A stretch of 64,000 nt of DNA from contig NZ_JNNO01000003.1 of NCBI RefSeq assembly GCF_000735585.1, forward strand, positions 1 to 64,000, in the 5' to 3' direction. This document shows, piece after piece, positions 52,892 through 60,805 of this stretch (position 1 is the stretch's first letter; every line of letters begins with the position of its first letter). A program made the position numbers and the translations under genes. The notes under the pieces were generated by a model. The model was given only the letters and a program-made list of their open reading frames with translations. It did no database searches and had not been told where the DNA came from. This stretch comes from Devosia sp. LC5. Its GTDB lineage: Bacteria > Pseudomonadota > Alphaproteobacteria > Rhizobiales > Devosiaceae.

Positions 52892-53202
52892 GCCAATCCA
52901 CAGGGCTCACCTCGCCCCTCAGGGGAGAGGTCGACGGCGCAGCCGGCGGGTGAGGGGTGCGATGCTGCAACAAAGTGAAATGTCCCGGCATCGCACCCCT
53001 CACCCTGGCCCTCTCCCCTGAGGGGCGAGGGGACGAAAGAGCCTCTGCATCGGTCCATATTCGATTGCCCCGATTGCCCGCCGGGTCATCCCGGCGCAGG
53101 CCGGAATCCATGCTGAAGGTCATCCTCACCACCCAGATTGAGGAGCGGTGACAGCAAGCAACCACGCCGTGCTAGCTTTCAGCACCCAATCAGGAGTCGC
53201 CC
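52892..53202. repeat. Palindromic repeat family B copy 2 and remaining intergenic region
   Basis: The 311-bp gap holds the second nearly full family B element at 52910-53030. Its 21-nt outer arms (52910-52930, 53010-53030) are perfect inverted copies. The inner arms (52949-52967, 52986-53004) have one mismatch, and the loop differs from copy 1. The rest, about 53031-53202, shows no gene. It separates the amidohydrolase from the LrgA-like gene. Confidence 0.85.
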
Positions 53203-53583
53203 ATGCTCTTCGGACTATTCATCCTGCTCGCCTGCCAACTCGCCGGCGAGATCATCGCGCGGAGCCTGGGCCTGCCCATTCCCGGTCCGGTCATCGGCAT
53301 AGTCCTGCTCTTCGCCCTGCTCGCCCTCCAGGGCTGGCGCCAGGGCGCCGCCTCCGCCGAAACCGGCCCCGTCGCAAAATCCGCTGATGGCCTCCTCGCC
53401 AATCTGGGTCTGGTCTTCATTCCCGCCGGCGTCGGCATTTCCCAGAATTACCAATTGGTCTTCGACAATGGCCTGGCCCTCGTCGCCGCGCTGGTCATTT
53501 CGACCGTGCTGACGCTGATCGTCACCGTCGCCATCTTCCGCTTCGTCAGCCGCCTGCTTCCCGGCAAGGAGGCACAGCCATGA
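53203..53583 (+). CDS. lrgA: LrgA/CidA-family membrane protein
   Basis: Small membrane protein of 126 residues with about four transmembrane helices. LACQLAGEIIARSLGLPIPGPVIGIVLLFALL is the typical LrgA/CidA N-terminus and GLLANLGLVFIPAGVGI is its central motif. LrgAB/CidAB pairs affect cell lysis, pyruvate transport or plastid glycolate export in other organisms. The gene overlaps lrgB by 4 nt. Confidence 0.9.
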   Translation: MLFGLFILLACQLAGEIIARSLGLPIPGPVIGIVLLFALLALQGWRQGAASAETGPVAKSADGLLANLGLVFIPAGVGISQNYQLVFDNGLALVAALVISTVLTLIVTVAIFRFVSRLLPGKEAQP

Positions 53584-54296
53584 CCACCAATTTCGACCTC
53601 TGGGTCTATCTCGCCGCCAGCCCCTTGCTCTGGCTCACGCTCACCATCGGCACCTTCCTCGCCGCCCAATGGATCGCCAAGCGCAGCTTCTACCACCCCG
53701 TGGTCAATCCGGTGCTGATCACCATCGTCGTGGTCGTCCTCGTCCTGCGCCTGACCGGCACCAGTTACGACACCTATTTCGACGGCGCCCAGTTCATCCA
53801 CTTCATCCTTGGCCCGGCAACCGTGGCCCTCGCCATCCCCCTCTACCGCAGCCGCCAATTGGTCAAAGCCAAAGCCCTGCCGATCCTCGCCTCCCTTGCC
53901 ATCGGCGCCCCCTTCGCCATGCTCTCGGCCACCGGTATCGCCATAGTGCTCGGCGGCGCCCCCGCCATCGTGCTGGCGCTGGTCCCCAAATCGGTCACTG
54001 CGGGCATTGCGGTGGGTATTGCCGGCCAGATCGGGGGCGAACCGGCCCTCACCGCGGTCCTCGTCATCGCCACCGGCATATTGGGCGCGGTCGTGGTCAC
54101 CCCCCTCATGAACGCCCTGAAAATCACCGACTATGCCGCAAGAGGCTTCGCCGCCGGCCTCACCTCGCACGGCATCGGCACCGCCCGCGCCTTCCAGGTC
54201 AATTCCGTCGCTGGAACCTTCGCCGGCCTCGCCATGGCCCTGAACGGCCTCGCCACAGCCTTTCTCGCCCCACTGATCTTCGGCTTTTTCAGCTAG
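53580..54296 (+). CDS. lrgB: LrgB-family membrane protein
   Basis: Membrane protein of 238 residues. Family features include 'ISKRSFYHPVVNPVLI'-like text (here AKRSFYHPVVNPVLITIVVV, about 35-54), FILGPATVALAIPLYR and 'KSVTAGIAVGIAGQIGGEPALTAVLVIATGILGAV'. It is the partner of LrgA. Overlapping stop/start codons imply coupled translation. The transported molecule in this organism is unknown. Confidence 0.92.
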   Translation: MTTNFDLWVYLAASPLLWLTLTIGTFLAAQWIAKRSFYHPVVNPVLITIVVVVLVLRLTGTSYDTYFDGAQFIHFILGPATVALAIPLYRSRQLVKAKALPILASLAIGAPFAMLSATGIAIVLGGAPAIVLALVPKSVTAGIAVGIAGQIGGEPALTAVLVIATGILGAVVVTPLMNALKITDYAARGFAAGLTSHGIGTARAFQVNSVAGTFAGLAMALNGLATAFLAPLIFGFFS

Positions 54297-54361
54297 GCCA
54301 GCGGCCTTGCCAGACCGCCCAATCGACGTATGCTCACGCACCATTTCTGACTGGACATTCC

Positions 54362-55387
54362 ATGACCTACAGCGCCGCTTCCGGCCGTTACGAAACCATG
54401 CAATATCGCCATGCCGGCCGCTCGGGGCTCAAGCTCCCCGTCATCAGCCTGGGCCTGTGGCAGAACTTCGGCGGCACGCGCGACTATCCCTCCGCCTTCG
54501 AAATCCTGGGCGCCGCCTTCGATGCCGGCATCACCCATTTCGATCTTGCCAACAATTACGGCCCCCCTCCCGGCTCGGCCGAGGAGCTGTTCGGCCTGGT
54601 CATGGCCCGCGATTTCCGCCCCTATCGCGATGAAATCATCGTCTCGTCCAAGGCCGGCTACAATATGTGGGAGGGCCCCTATGGCGAATGGGGCAGCCGC
54701 AAGAACCTGATCGCCAGCTGCGACCAGAGCCTGAAACGCCTGGGCCTCGACTACCTCGATATCTTTTATTCCCACCGCTTCGATCCCAATACGCCACTGG
54801 AAGAAACCATGGGCGCGCTCGCCCATATCGTGGCCCAGGGCAAGGCGCTCTATGTCGGCATTTCCAACTATCCGGTCGAGGAAACCCGCCAGGCCCATGC
54901 CATCCTCAAATCCCTGGGCGTCCCCTGCATGCTGCACCAGCCCAGCTATTCCATGCTCAACCGCTGGATCGAGAACGACAGCACCATCGACGCCTGTGGC
55001 GAGCTGGGCATCGGCATGATCGCCTTCTCGCCGCTGGCGCAGGGCATTCTCTCGGGCAAATACAATACCGGCGACACCGATGGCGCCCGCGGCACCAGCA
55101 ATAATCCCTTCCTCAAGGCCGCCAATATACGGCCCGAAACGCTTGAGGCCGTGGGCAAGCTCGCCGCCATCGCCAAGGCCCGCGGCCAGAGCCTGCCCCA
55201 ACTCGCGCTGGCCTGGGTGCTGCGCCGCAAGGAGATGACCTCGGCATTGATCGGCGTGCGCACATTGGCCCAGCTGCATGACAATCTGGGCGCCCTGCAG
55301 CAGCTCGATTTCTCCCCCGAGGAACTGGCCGCCATCGAAGCCGCAACCGCGGGCGGGATGATGGACGGCAAGCCGCGCTGGAGCTGA
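54362..55387 (+). CDS. Aldo/keto reductase, YghZ-like
   Basis: NADPH-dependent reductase of 341 residues from the ATG at 54362. Landmarks are HFDLANNYGPPPGSAEELFG (catalytic D/Y), IIVSSKAGYNMW with Lys, FYSHRFDPNTPLEET with His and LIGVRTLAQLHDNL at the cofactor end. The PPGSAE and AGYNMW segments match the subgroup of L-glyceraldehyde-3-phosphate reductase (YghZ). It follows lrgB after 65 bp and may be independent of it. Confidence 0.92.
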   Translation: MTYSAASGRYETMQYRHAGRSGLKLPVISLGLWQNFGGTRDYPSAFEILGAAFDAGITHFDLANNYGPPPGSAEELFGLVMARDFRPYRDEIIVSSKAGYNMWEGPYGEWGSRKNLIASCDQSLKRLGLDYLDIFYSHRFDPNTPLEETMGALAHIVAQGKALYVGISNYPVEETRQAHAILKSLGVPCMLHQPSYSMLNRWIENDSTIDACGELGIGMIAFSPLAQGILSGKYNTGDTDGARGTSNNPFLKAANIRPETLEAVGKLAAIAKARGQSLPQLALAWVLRRKEMTSALIGVRTLAQLHDNLGALQQLDFSPEELAAIEAATAGGMMDGKPRWS

Positions 55388-55548
55388 TCGGATACTTATC
55401 CTGCCAATAGCTGCAACCAACCCCGATTTCCCGTGGACGTAATCCCCGTGGAATGGCAGAAAACTATTCCCGCCCAGCGCGATCGTCTGCGCTTGCACAG
55501 CACCTCAAAAACAATCGGGCACCAATCCGCCCACTGGGAGAAAAGTCT

Positions 55549-56862
55549 ATGACTGGGAACGGTTTTCTTGTCCTTGTCGTCTTGGTCATATTGATCGCCG
55601 GCATCGTTTGGTATCTGCGCGGCCGCAACCGCAATGGCGTCAACCTGCCGGCCGCCATGGGCACCAATCCGGCCATTCCCGCTGCCGTGTCGCAGGGCAG
55701 CCTGCCGGTCATGAAAACGCCCAAGGCCATGGGCTGGCAGCCCGGCCACAAGCCCTCCGTTGCCAAGGGCCTGGCGGTTACGGCCTTTGCCACCAAGCTG
55801 ATCCACCCCCGCTGGATTTATGTCCTGCCCAATGGCGATGTGCTGGTCGCCGAATCCGCGTCCTTGCCGCAGCAGGTCAAGGGCGTGGTCGATTGGTTCC
55901 GCAATCGCGTCATGCGGCGGGTTGGCGCGCTGGAAATCAACGCCAACCGCATCACGCTGCTGCGCGACACCAATGGCGACGGCGTGCCGGAAATCCGCGA
56001 GATTTTTCTTGAGAACCTGAGCCAGCCCTTCGGCATGGCCCTGGTGGGCGACACTTTCTATGTCGGCAACACCGATGGCGTGGTGGCCTTCCCTTATGTG
56101 GAGGGCGAAACCCGCATCACCGCGCCGGGCCGCAAGCTGCTCGATCTCAAGCCCGGCGGCCACTGGACGCGCAGCCTGCTCGCCAGCCCCGATGGCACCA
56201 AGTTGTTCATCGGCGTCGGCTCGCAGAGCAACATCGCCGAAAACGGCATGGAAGAAGAGGAAAACCGCGCCGCCATCCACGAACTGGACCTGGTGACCGG
56301 CCAGAGCCGCATCTTCGCCTCGGGCTTGCGCAACCCCGTCGGCATGGCCTTCGAGCCAACCACCGGCATTCTGCATACCGTGGTCAATGAACGCGACGGC
56401 ATCGGCGACGAAACCCCGCCCGATTACCTCACCTCCGTCAAGGATGGCGGCTTTTACGGCTGGCCCTATTGCTATTGGGGGCAGACCGTCGACGACCGCG
56501 TACCGCAGGACCCGGCCCTCGTTGCCAAGGCCCTTACGCCAGACTATGCGCTGGGCGGCCACACCGCCTCGCTGGGCCTCTGCTGGGTGCCGGCCGGCAC
56601 GCTGCCGGGCATTCCCGAGGGCATGGCCATCGGCCAGCACGGCTCCTGGAACCGCAGCATCCTCAGCGGCTACAAGGTCATTCTCGTGCCCTTCGTCGAT
56701 GGCCGCCCGACCGGCAATCCCGTCGAATTGCTCAGCGGCTTCCTCGCGCCAGACGAAAAGACCTCCTATGGCCGCCCGGTCGGTGTCACCCTTGGCGCCG
56801 ATGGCAGCCTGCTGGTTGCCGACGACGTCGGCGACGTCGTCTGGCGGCTAACCGGCGTCTGA
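55549..56862 (+). CDS. Membrane-anchored beta-propeller sugar dehydrogenase-like protein
   Basis: Protein of 437 residues from the ATG at 55549. An N-terminal transmembrane anchor (about 4-22) is followed by a periplasmic domain with propeller-like repeats: IYVLPNGDVLVAESA, 'LLRDTNGDGVPEIREIFLENLSQPFGMALVGDTFYVGNTDGV', GLRNPVGMAFEP and RPVGVTLGADGSLLVADD. This is the PQQ-dependent sorbosone/glucose dehydrogenase-like family. No PQQ biosynthesis gene is nearby, so cofactor use is uncertain. Confidence 0.85.
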   Translation: MTGNGFLVLVVLVILIAGIVWYLRGRNRNGVNLPAAMGTNPAIPAAVSQGSLPVMKTPKAMGWQPGHKPSVAKGLAVTAFATKLIHPRWIYVLPNGDVLVAESASLPQQVKGVVDWFRNRVMRRVGALEINANRITLLRDTNGDGVPEIREIFLENLSQPFGMALVGDTFYVGNTDGVVAFPYVEGETRITAPGRKLLDLKPGGHWTRSLLASPDGTKLFIGVGSQSNIAENGMEEEENRAAIHELDLVTGQSRIFASGLRNPVGMAFEPTTGILHTVVNERDGIGDETPPDYLTSVKDGGFYGWPYCYWGQTVDDRVPQDPALVAKALTPDYALGGHTASLGLCWVPAGTLPGIPEGMAIGQHGSWNRSILSGYKVILVPFVDGRPTGNPVELLSGFLAPDEKTSYGRPVGVTLGADGSLLVADDVGDVVWRLTGV

Positions 56863-57201
56863 GGGTAGGGGCCTTGCCCCAATAGCCTCCCACCATCTCC
56901 CTCGGGCTCGACCCACTGCTGTCCAGAAATCTTAACCGGACAGCAGTGGGTCAAGCCCCAGGAAGCGAGCGTGGTCATGGCTGGCCAGTGCCCACCACTC
57001 CCCCACTTCCAAACCCGGCGAATTTGCGGCCGCGTTACGGCGCGGAATTATTTTTTGCTTCCGATAACAAATCAATCGATATGTTTCGCTGTTTGAAAGA
57101 ACATGGCGTGGCATGTTGTCAGTATCAAATGTGACATCGTTAGTTGATCTATCAAGAAGTGGCGTCGGGTTTCTTCTTTAAACTGGCAAGTATTGGTCGA
57201 T
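56863..57201. repeat. Intergenic region with a large hairpin related to family D
   Basis: GACCCACTGCTGTCC at 56910-56924 and its exact complement at 56938-56952 form a 15-bp stem with a 13-nt loop. Pairing continues imperfectly outward to about 56900-56957, where CTCGGGCTCGACCC resembles the family D arm at 12097. A small GGGGC-CTT-GCCCC hairpin is at 56868-56880, right after the upstream stop. The remainder up to the promoter at 57202 is AT-rich with no gene seen. Confidence 0.75.
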
Positions 57202-57230
57202 TTGACAGGGTGTGACTGCATCCCTATGGT
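57202..57230 (+). promoter_or_regulatory. Sigma-70-type promoter of the betaine transporter operon
   Basis: TTGACA at 57202-57207 and TATGGT at 57225-57230 are separated by 17 bp. The likely transcription start is near 57237, giving a short leader before GGAG and the ATG at 57263. It is the closest to consensus I noticed in the window. Confidence 0.7.
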
Positions 57231-57262
57231 TCGTCCATCACATAAATCCAGGAGACGACCTG

Positions 57263-58288
57263 ATGATATTGAAATCCGGTGGCATTGCCGCCGCGATCGC
57301 ATTTGCCCTTTTGTCTGTCGCTAGTGTACCCGCGATCGCCCAGGACAGCGCCGAAGCCGCCTGTGGCACCGACCGCACTATCGACATTGCCGAGATGACC
57401 TGGCCCTCTGCGGCCGCCTTGGCTCATATCCACGCAAAAATTCTGGAAACCGGTTTCGAGTGCGATGTCGCCATCGTCACCGGCGATACGGTTCCCACCA
57501 CCAGTTCCATGGTGACGCGCGGTTCGCCCGCAATTGCGCCCGAGCTGTGGACCAGCACCGTGCAAGACCAATGGGATTCGGCCCTGGCCGAAGGCTCGGT
57601 GACCAAGCTGGGCGATGCCATCACCGATGGCACGATCGAGGGCTGGTTCATTCCCCGTTATACCCAGGAAGCTCACCCCGAGATCGTCAGTGCCGAGACC
57701 GCGATTGCCAATCCCGGCGTCTTCCCCGATCCCGAGGATTCCAGCAAGGGCCGCCTCTATTCCTGCCCGCCGGGCTGGGGCTGCGAATTGGCCACCTCGG
57801 CCCTGTTCGACGCTTATGACATGAGTGGGAATTGGAACCTGTTCTCGCCCGGCTCGGGCGGCGCACTCGATGCCTCCATTGCCCGTGCCTTCACCCGCGA
57901 AGAGCCGATCCTGTTCTACTATTGGGGTCCAACCGCCATTCTCGGCAAGTATGACGCCGTGGCGCTCGACATGGGCGAGACCAAGCCCGAGGTTTATGCC
58001 TGCAACACCGATCCCGATTGCGACGAGCCGGCCGGCATCACCGCCTATCCGTCTTCGCCCGCAATCGTCGGGGCCGCAGCCTGGATCAGTGAAGAAGCGC
58101 CCAATGTGGCTGACTATCTCTCCAAGGTCGGCCTGACCAATGCCGAGATCAGCGAATTGCTGGTCTATGGCGACGAAAACCAGGCCGACGCTGCCGCCAC
58201 CGCCGAAAACTTCCTCAAGACCAAGGAAGATGTCTGGAGCGCCTGGGTGCCTGCCGATGTCGCCGAAAAGGTGAAGGCGAGCCTCTAA
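57263..58288 (+). CDS. Glycine betaine/proline-type ABC substrate-binding protein
   Basis: Periplasmic receptor (OpuAC fold) of 341 residues from the ATG at 57263, with GGAG upstream. The signal peptide ends VPAIAQ. The mature N-terminus has CGTDRTIDIAEMTWPSAAALAHIHAKILE, the usual start of ProX-like receptors, with several aromatic/Trp residues (APELWTSTVQDQW, YWGPT) that could form the quaternary-ammonium box. Cysteine pairs (PPGWGCE, CNTDPDC) may be disulfide-linked. The ligand could be betaine, proline betaine or choline. Confidence 0.9.
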   Translation: MILKSGGIAAAIAFALLSVASVPAIAQDSAEAACGTDRTIDIAEMTWPSAAALAHIHAKILETGFECDVAIVTGDTVPTTSSMVTRGSPAIAPELWTSTVQDQWDSALAEGSVTKLGDAITDGTIEGWFIPRYTQEAHPEIVSAETAIANPGVFPDPEDSSKGRLYSCPPGWGCELATSALFDAYDMSGNWNLFSPGSGGALDASIARAFTREEPILFYYWGPTAILGKYDAVALDMGETKPEVYACNTDPDCDEPAGITAYPSSPAIVGAAAWISEEAPNVADYLSKVGLTNAEISELLVYGDENQADAAATAENFLKTKEDVWSAWVPADVAEKVKASL

Positions 58289-58320
58289 GAGGCGAGCCAC
58301 CAGCATCGATATGAATTCTG

Positions 58321-58346
58321 CGGCCGGACGTCAGTCCGGCCGTTTT
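58321..58346 (+). terminator. Stem-loop after the betaine-receptor gene (probable attenuator)
   Basis: CGGCCGGAC at 58321-58329 pairs perfectly with GTCCGGCCG at 58334-58342, followed by TTTT. It lies 32 nt after the stop and about 90 nt before the permease gene on the same strand. Like the element at 45414, it would make the receptor message more abundant than the rest of the operon. Confidence 0.85.
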
Positions 58347-58436
58347 CCGCGTGATCCCCAAGCGTGCCTCTCCGGCGCCCTTCGGGATCGTGCTGAACAA
58401 GTTTGCCCCTTTCGGGCCAGAAGAAAGTGACAAAAA

Positions 58437-59306
58437 TTGTTTCCGCAACTGATTGATACCAAGCCCTTGCGCCGGGCTATCGACGATGGCCTCAATTGGG
58501 TCGTGCGCTATTGGGGCGACGGCTTCGAGGCCGCTGCCTATCCGCTGCTCATGCTGCTCAAGGCCATCGAGGACCTGCTGATCGCCACGCCATGGTGGCT
58601 CATCGTGGCCATTCTCACCGGCATTGCCTGGCTCGCCTCGCGCAGCTGGAAATTGCCCGCTATCGTGCTGTTCTCGCTGCTGTTTCTGGGTGTTATGGAA
58701 CTGTGGGAGGACGCCATGACTACCATGGCCCTGATGCTCGCCGCCACCATCACCGCCATTGTCGTGTCGATCCCGGTCGGCGTCTCCATGTCGCGCTCCG
58801 CGCGGGTGCGCCAGCTCATCACGCCAGTGCTCGACCTGATGCAGACGCTGCCCAGCTTCGTCTACCTCATCCCCACGGTGATGATTTTCGGCCCCGGCAA
58901 AATCCCGGCGCTGATCGCCACCATCGTCTATGCCGCCCCGCCGCTGGTGCGGCTGACCGATCTGGGCCTGCGCTCGGTCGATCCGGCGGTGATGGAGGCC
59001 AGCCGCGCCTTTGGCACCAACCCGACCCAGCGCCTGTTCGGGGTGCAAATTCCCTTGGCGCTACCGACCATCCTGGCCGGCATCAACCAGACCACGATGA
59101 TGGCGCTCTCCATGGTCGTCATTGCCTCGATGATCGGCGCTGGAGGCCTGGGCTATCAGGTCCTGCAGGGCATCGGCCGGCTCGAAGTCAGCCGCGGCCT
59201 TTTCGCCGGGCTCGGCATCGTCGCGCTCGCCATCGTCTTCGATCGTATCACCCAGTCTTTCGGCAAACAGCTTCAGGGCCGCATCGGCCTGGCGGAGGCC
59301 AAATAA
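58437..59306 (+). CDS. Glycine betaine/proline-type ABC permease (ProW-like)
   Basis: Inner-membrane permease of 289 residues. The proposed start is TTG at 58437, as no suitable ATG precedes the conserved start FPQLIDTKPLRRAIDDGLNWVVRYWG. ProW features: LLKAIEDLLIATPWWLI, 'DLMQTLPSFVYLIPTVMIFGPGKIPALIATIVYAAPPLVRLTDLGLRSVD' (about 140-190) and a coupling loop around 'EASRAFGTNPTQRLFGVQIPLALPTI'. The ATPase gene begins immediately after its stop. Confidence 0.92.
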   Translation: MFPQLIDTKPLRRAIDDGLNWVVRYWGDGFEAAAYPLLMLLKAIEDLLIATPWWLIVAILTGIAWLASRSWKLPAIVLFSLLFLGVMELWEDAMTTMALMLAATITAIVVSIPVGVSMSRSARVRQLITPVLDLMQTLPSFVYLIPTVMIFGPGKIPALIATIVYAAPPLVRLTDLGLRSVDPAVMEASRAFGTNPTQRLFGVQIPLALPTILAGINQTTMMALSMVVIASMIGAGGLGYQVLQGIGRLEVSRGLFAGLGIVALAIVFDRITQSFGKQLQGRIGLAEAK

Positions 59307-60362
59307 GTGAACGCCATGACATCCATGCAAACGCAAACCACAACCGATCTGGCGATCGCCATGCGCGGCGTCACCAAGATTTTCGGCAGCGACCCGCAGG
59401 CCGCGCTCGCGCTGCTGCAGTCAGGCAAGTCCAAGGCCGAGGTGCAGGCGCAAACCGATCACGTCGTCGGCCTCGACAATGTCTCGCTCGATATCGAGCG
59501 TGGACAGATTTTTGTGGTCATGGGGCTATCGGGGTCGGGCAAATCCACCCTCATTCGCCATGTGAACCGCCTGATCGAGCCGACAGCGGGTGAAATCGTC
59601 GTCGAGGGTAACAGTGTGTTGGCATTAAGCCTCGACGAGCTACGCAAATACCGCCGCACCAAGGTGGCGATGGTGTTCCAGAAATTCGGTCTGCTACCGC
59701 ACCGTTCGGTCATCGACAATGTCGCTTATGGCCTTGAAGTGCGCGGCGTCGGCCGCGAGGAACGGCTCGAAAAAGCCGCCAAATGGATCGCCACTGTGGG
59801 CCTCTCCGGCTACGAAAACAGCCGCACCCGCCAGCTCTCCGGCGGCCAGCAACAACGCGTCGGCCTCGCCCGGGCACTGGCCATGGATACCGATATCATC
59901 TTGATGGATGAGGCTTTTTCGGCGCTGGACCCCCTGATCCGCTCGGGCATGCAGGACCAGTTGATCGAGCTGCAACAAAGCCTGAACAAGACCATCCTGT
60001 TCATCACGCACGACTTCGACGAAGCCCTCAAAATCGGCAATCGCATTGCCGTTCTGAAAGATGGCGCGGTGCAACAGGTTGGAAAACCTGAGGAAATCGT
60101 CCTCAAGCCGGCCAATGCCCATATCGAGGAATTCGTGCGCGAAGTGAACAAGGCCCGCGCCATCTACGTCCGCTCCATCATGGAACGCGGCGACGTCGAG
60201 CCCTGCGAATACTCCGTCCCGATGAACGCAAGGTGCGAAGATGTGCTGCCGCTGTTCGCCGAGCATGAATGGGTCGGCGTGCTGAACGATGAGGGCCACC
60301 AGATCGGCCGGGTGACGGCCAAGCAGGTGATCATGGCGCTGGCCCGGCATAGCCCCGCTTGA
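59307..60362 (+). CDS. Glycine betaine/proline-type ABC ATPase (ProV-like)
   Basis: ATPase of 351 residues with a GTG start. Before the P-loop is the ProV-specific insertion 'IFGSDPQAALALLQSGKSKAEVQAQTDHVVGLDNVSLDI'. Walker A is GLSGSGKST, the signature LSGGQQQR and Walker B MDEAFSALD. The C-terminal about 90 residues resemble a CBS-type region (EYSVPMNARCEDVLPLFAEHEWVGVLNDEGHQIGRVTA), which in ProV/OpuA senses ionic strength. It completes the receptor-permease-ATPase operon. Confidence 0.93.
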   Translation: MNAMTSMQTQTTTDLAIAMRGVTKIFGSDPQAALALLQSGKSKAEVQAQTDHVVGLDNVSLDIERGQIFVVMGLSGSGKSTLIRHVNRLIEPTAGEIVVEGNSVLALSLDELRKYRRTKVAMVFQKFGLLPHRSVIDNVAYGLEVRGVGREERLEKAAKWIATVGLSGYENSRTRQLSGGQQQRVGLARALAMDTDIILMDEAFSALDPLIRSGMQDQLIELQQSLNKTILFITHDFDEALKIGNRIAVLKDGAVQQVGKPEEIVLKPANAHIEEFVREVNKARAIYVRSIMERGDVEPCEYSVPMNARCEDVLPLFAEHEWVGVLNDEGHQIGRVTAKQVIMALARHSPA

Positions 60363-60461
60363 CTCAAAGATGACAAAAATACTCGACTTTGTTGTCGAAA
60401 ACGGGCAATGGGTAACCATGGCGGCAGCGCAAGATGCTGCCGCCGCACTCGAGAGGGTCCC

Positions 60462-60779
60462 ATGCCACATGATTCCGAAAAGCCCGATGCCGCCTTCACC
60501 GCCATCCGCGCGGCGCTGATGGCATCCTATTCCGGCACACTGGCAACAACCCGTCTATCACCCCTCGACGCGCTCGAATACCTGGCGGCCGCCATCGGCT
60601 CGATCTACCGCGAAGTGGCCAACGCCCATCTCGATCCCGATGGCTGCCCTTGCGGCTGGGAGCCCTGCGACGTGCTCGACATAGTTGCGCTACAGCAGGC
60701 AATTGCGGCAAATGCTGCCATTGCCGATGAGGCGGACCCGTTCGACCTGCGCATGCTGGCGCCGGCCGGCCACGGCTGA
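60462..60779 (+). CDS. Small Cys-containing protein of unknown function
   Basis: Predicted cytoplasmic protein of 105 residues from the ATG at 60462, with GAGAGG upstream. A helical N half (AFTAIRAALMASYSGTLATTRLSPLDALEYLAAAIGSIYREVANA) is followed by DPDGCPCGWEPCDVLDIVALQQAIAANA. The CxCx3C group (C67/C69/C73 approximately) could bind a metal. It lies between the betaine ATPase and an ABC exporter, all on the plus strand, with a 99-bp gap before it. I do not recognise the family. Confidence 0.72.
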   Translation: MPHDSEKPDAAFTAIRAALMASYSGTLATTRLSPLDALEYLAAAIGSIYREVANAHLDPDGCPCGWEPCDVLDIVALQQAIAANAAIADEADPFDLRMLAPAGHG

Positions 60780-60805
60780 ACCGCCGGACTGAATTGACCT
60801 GATCC

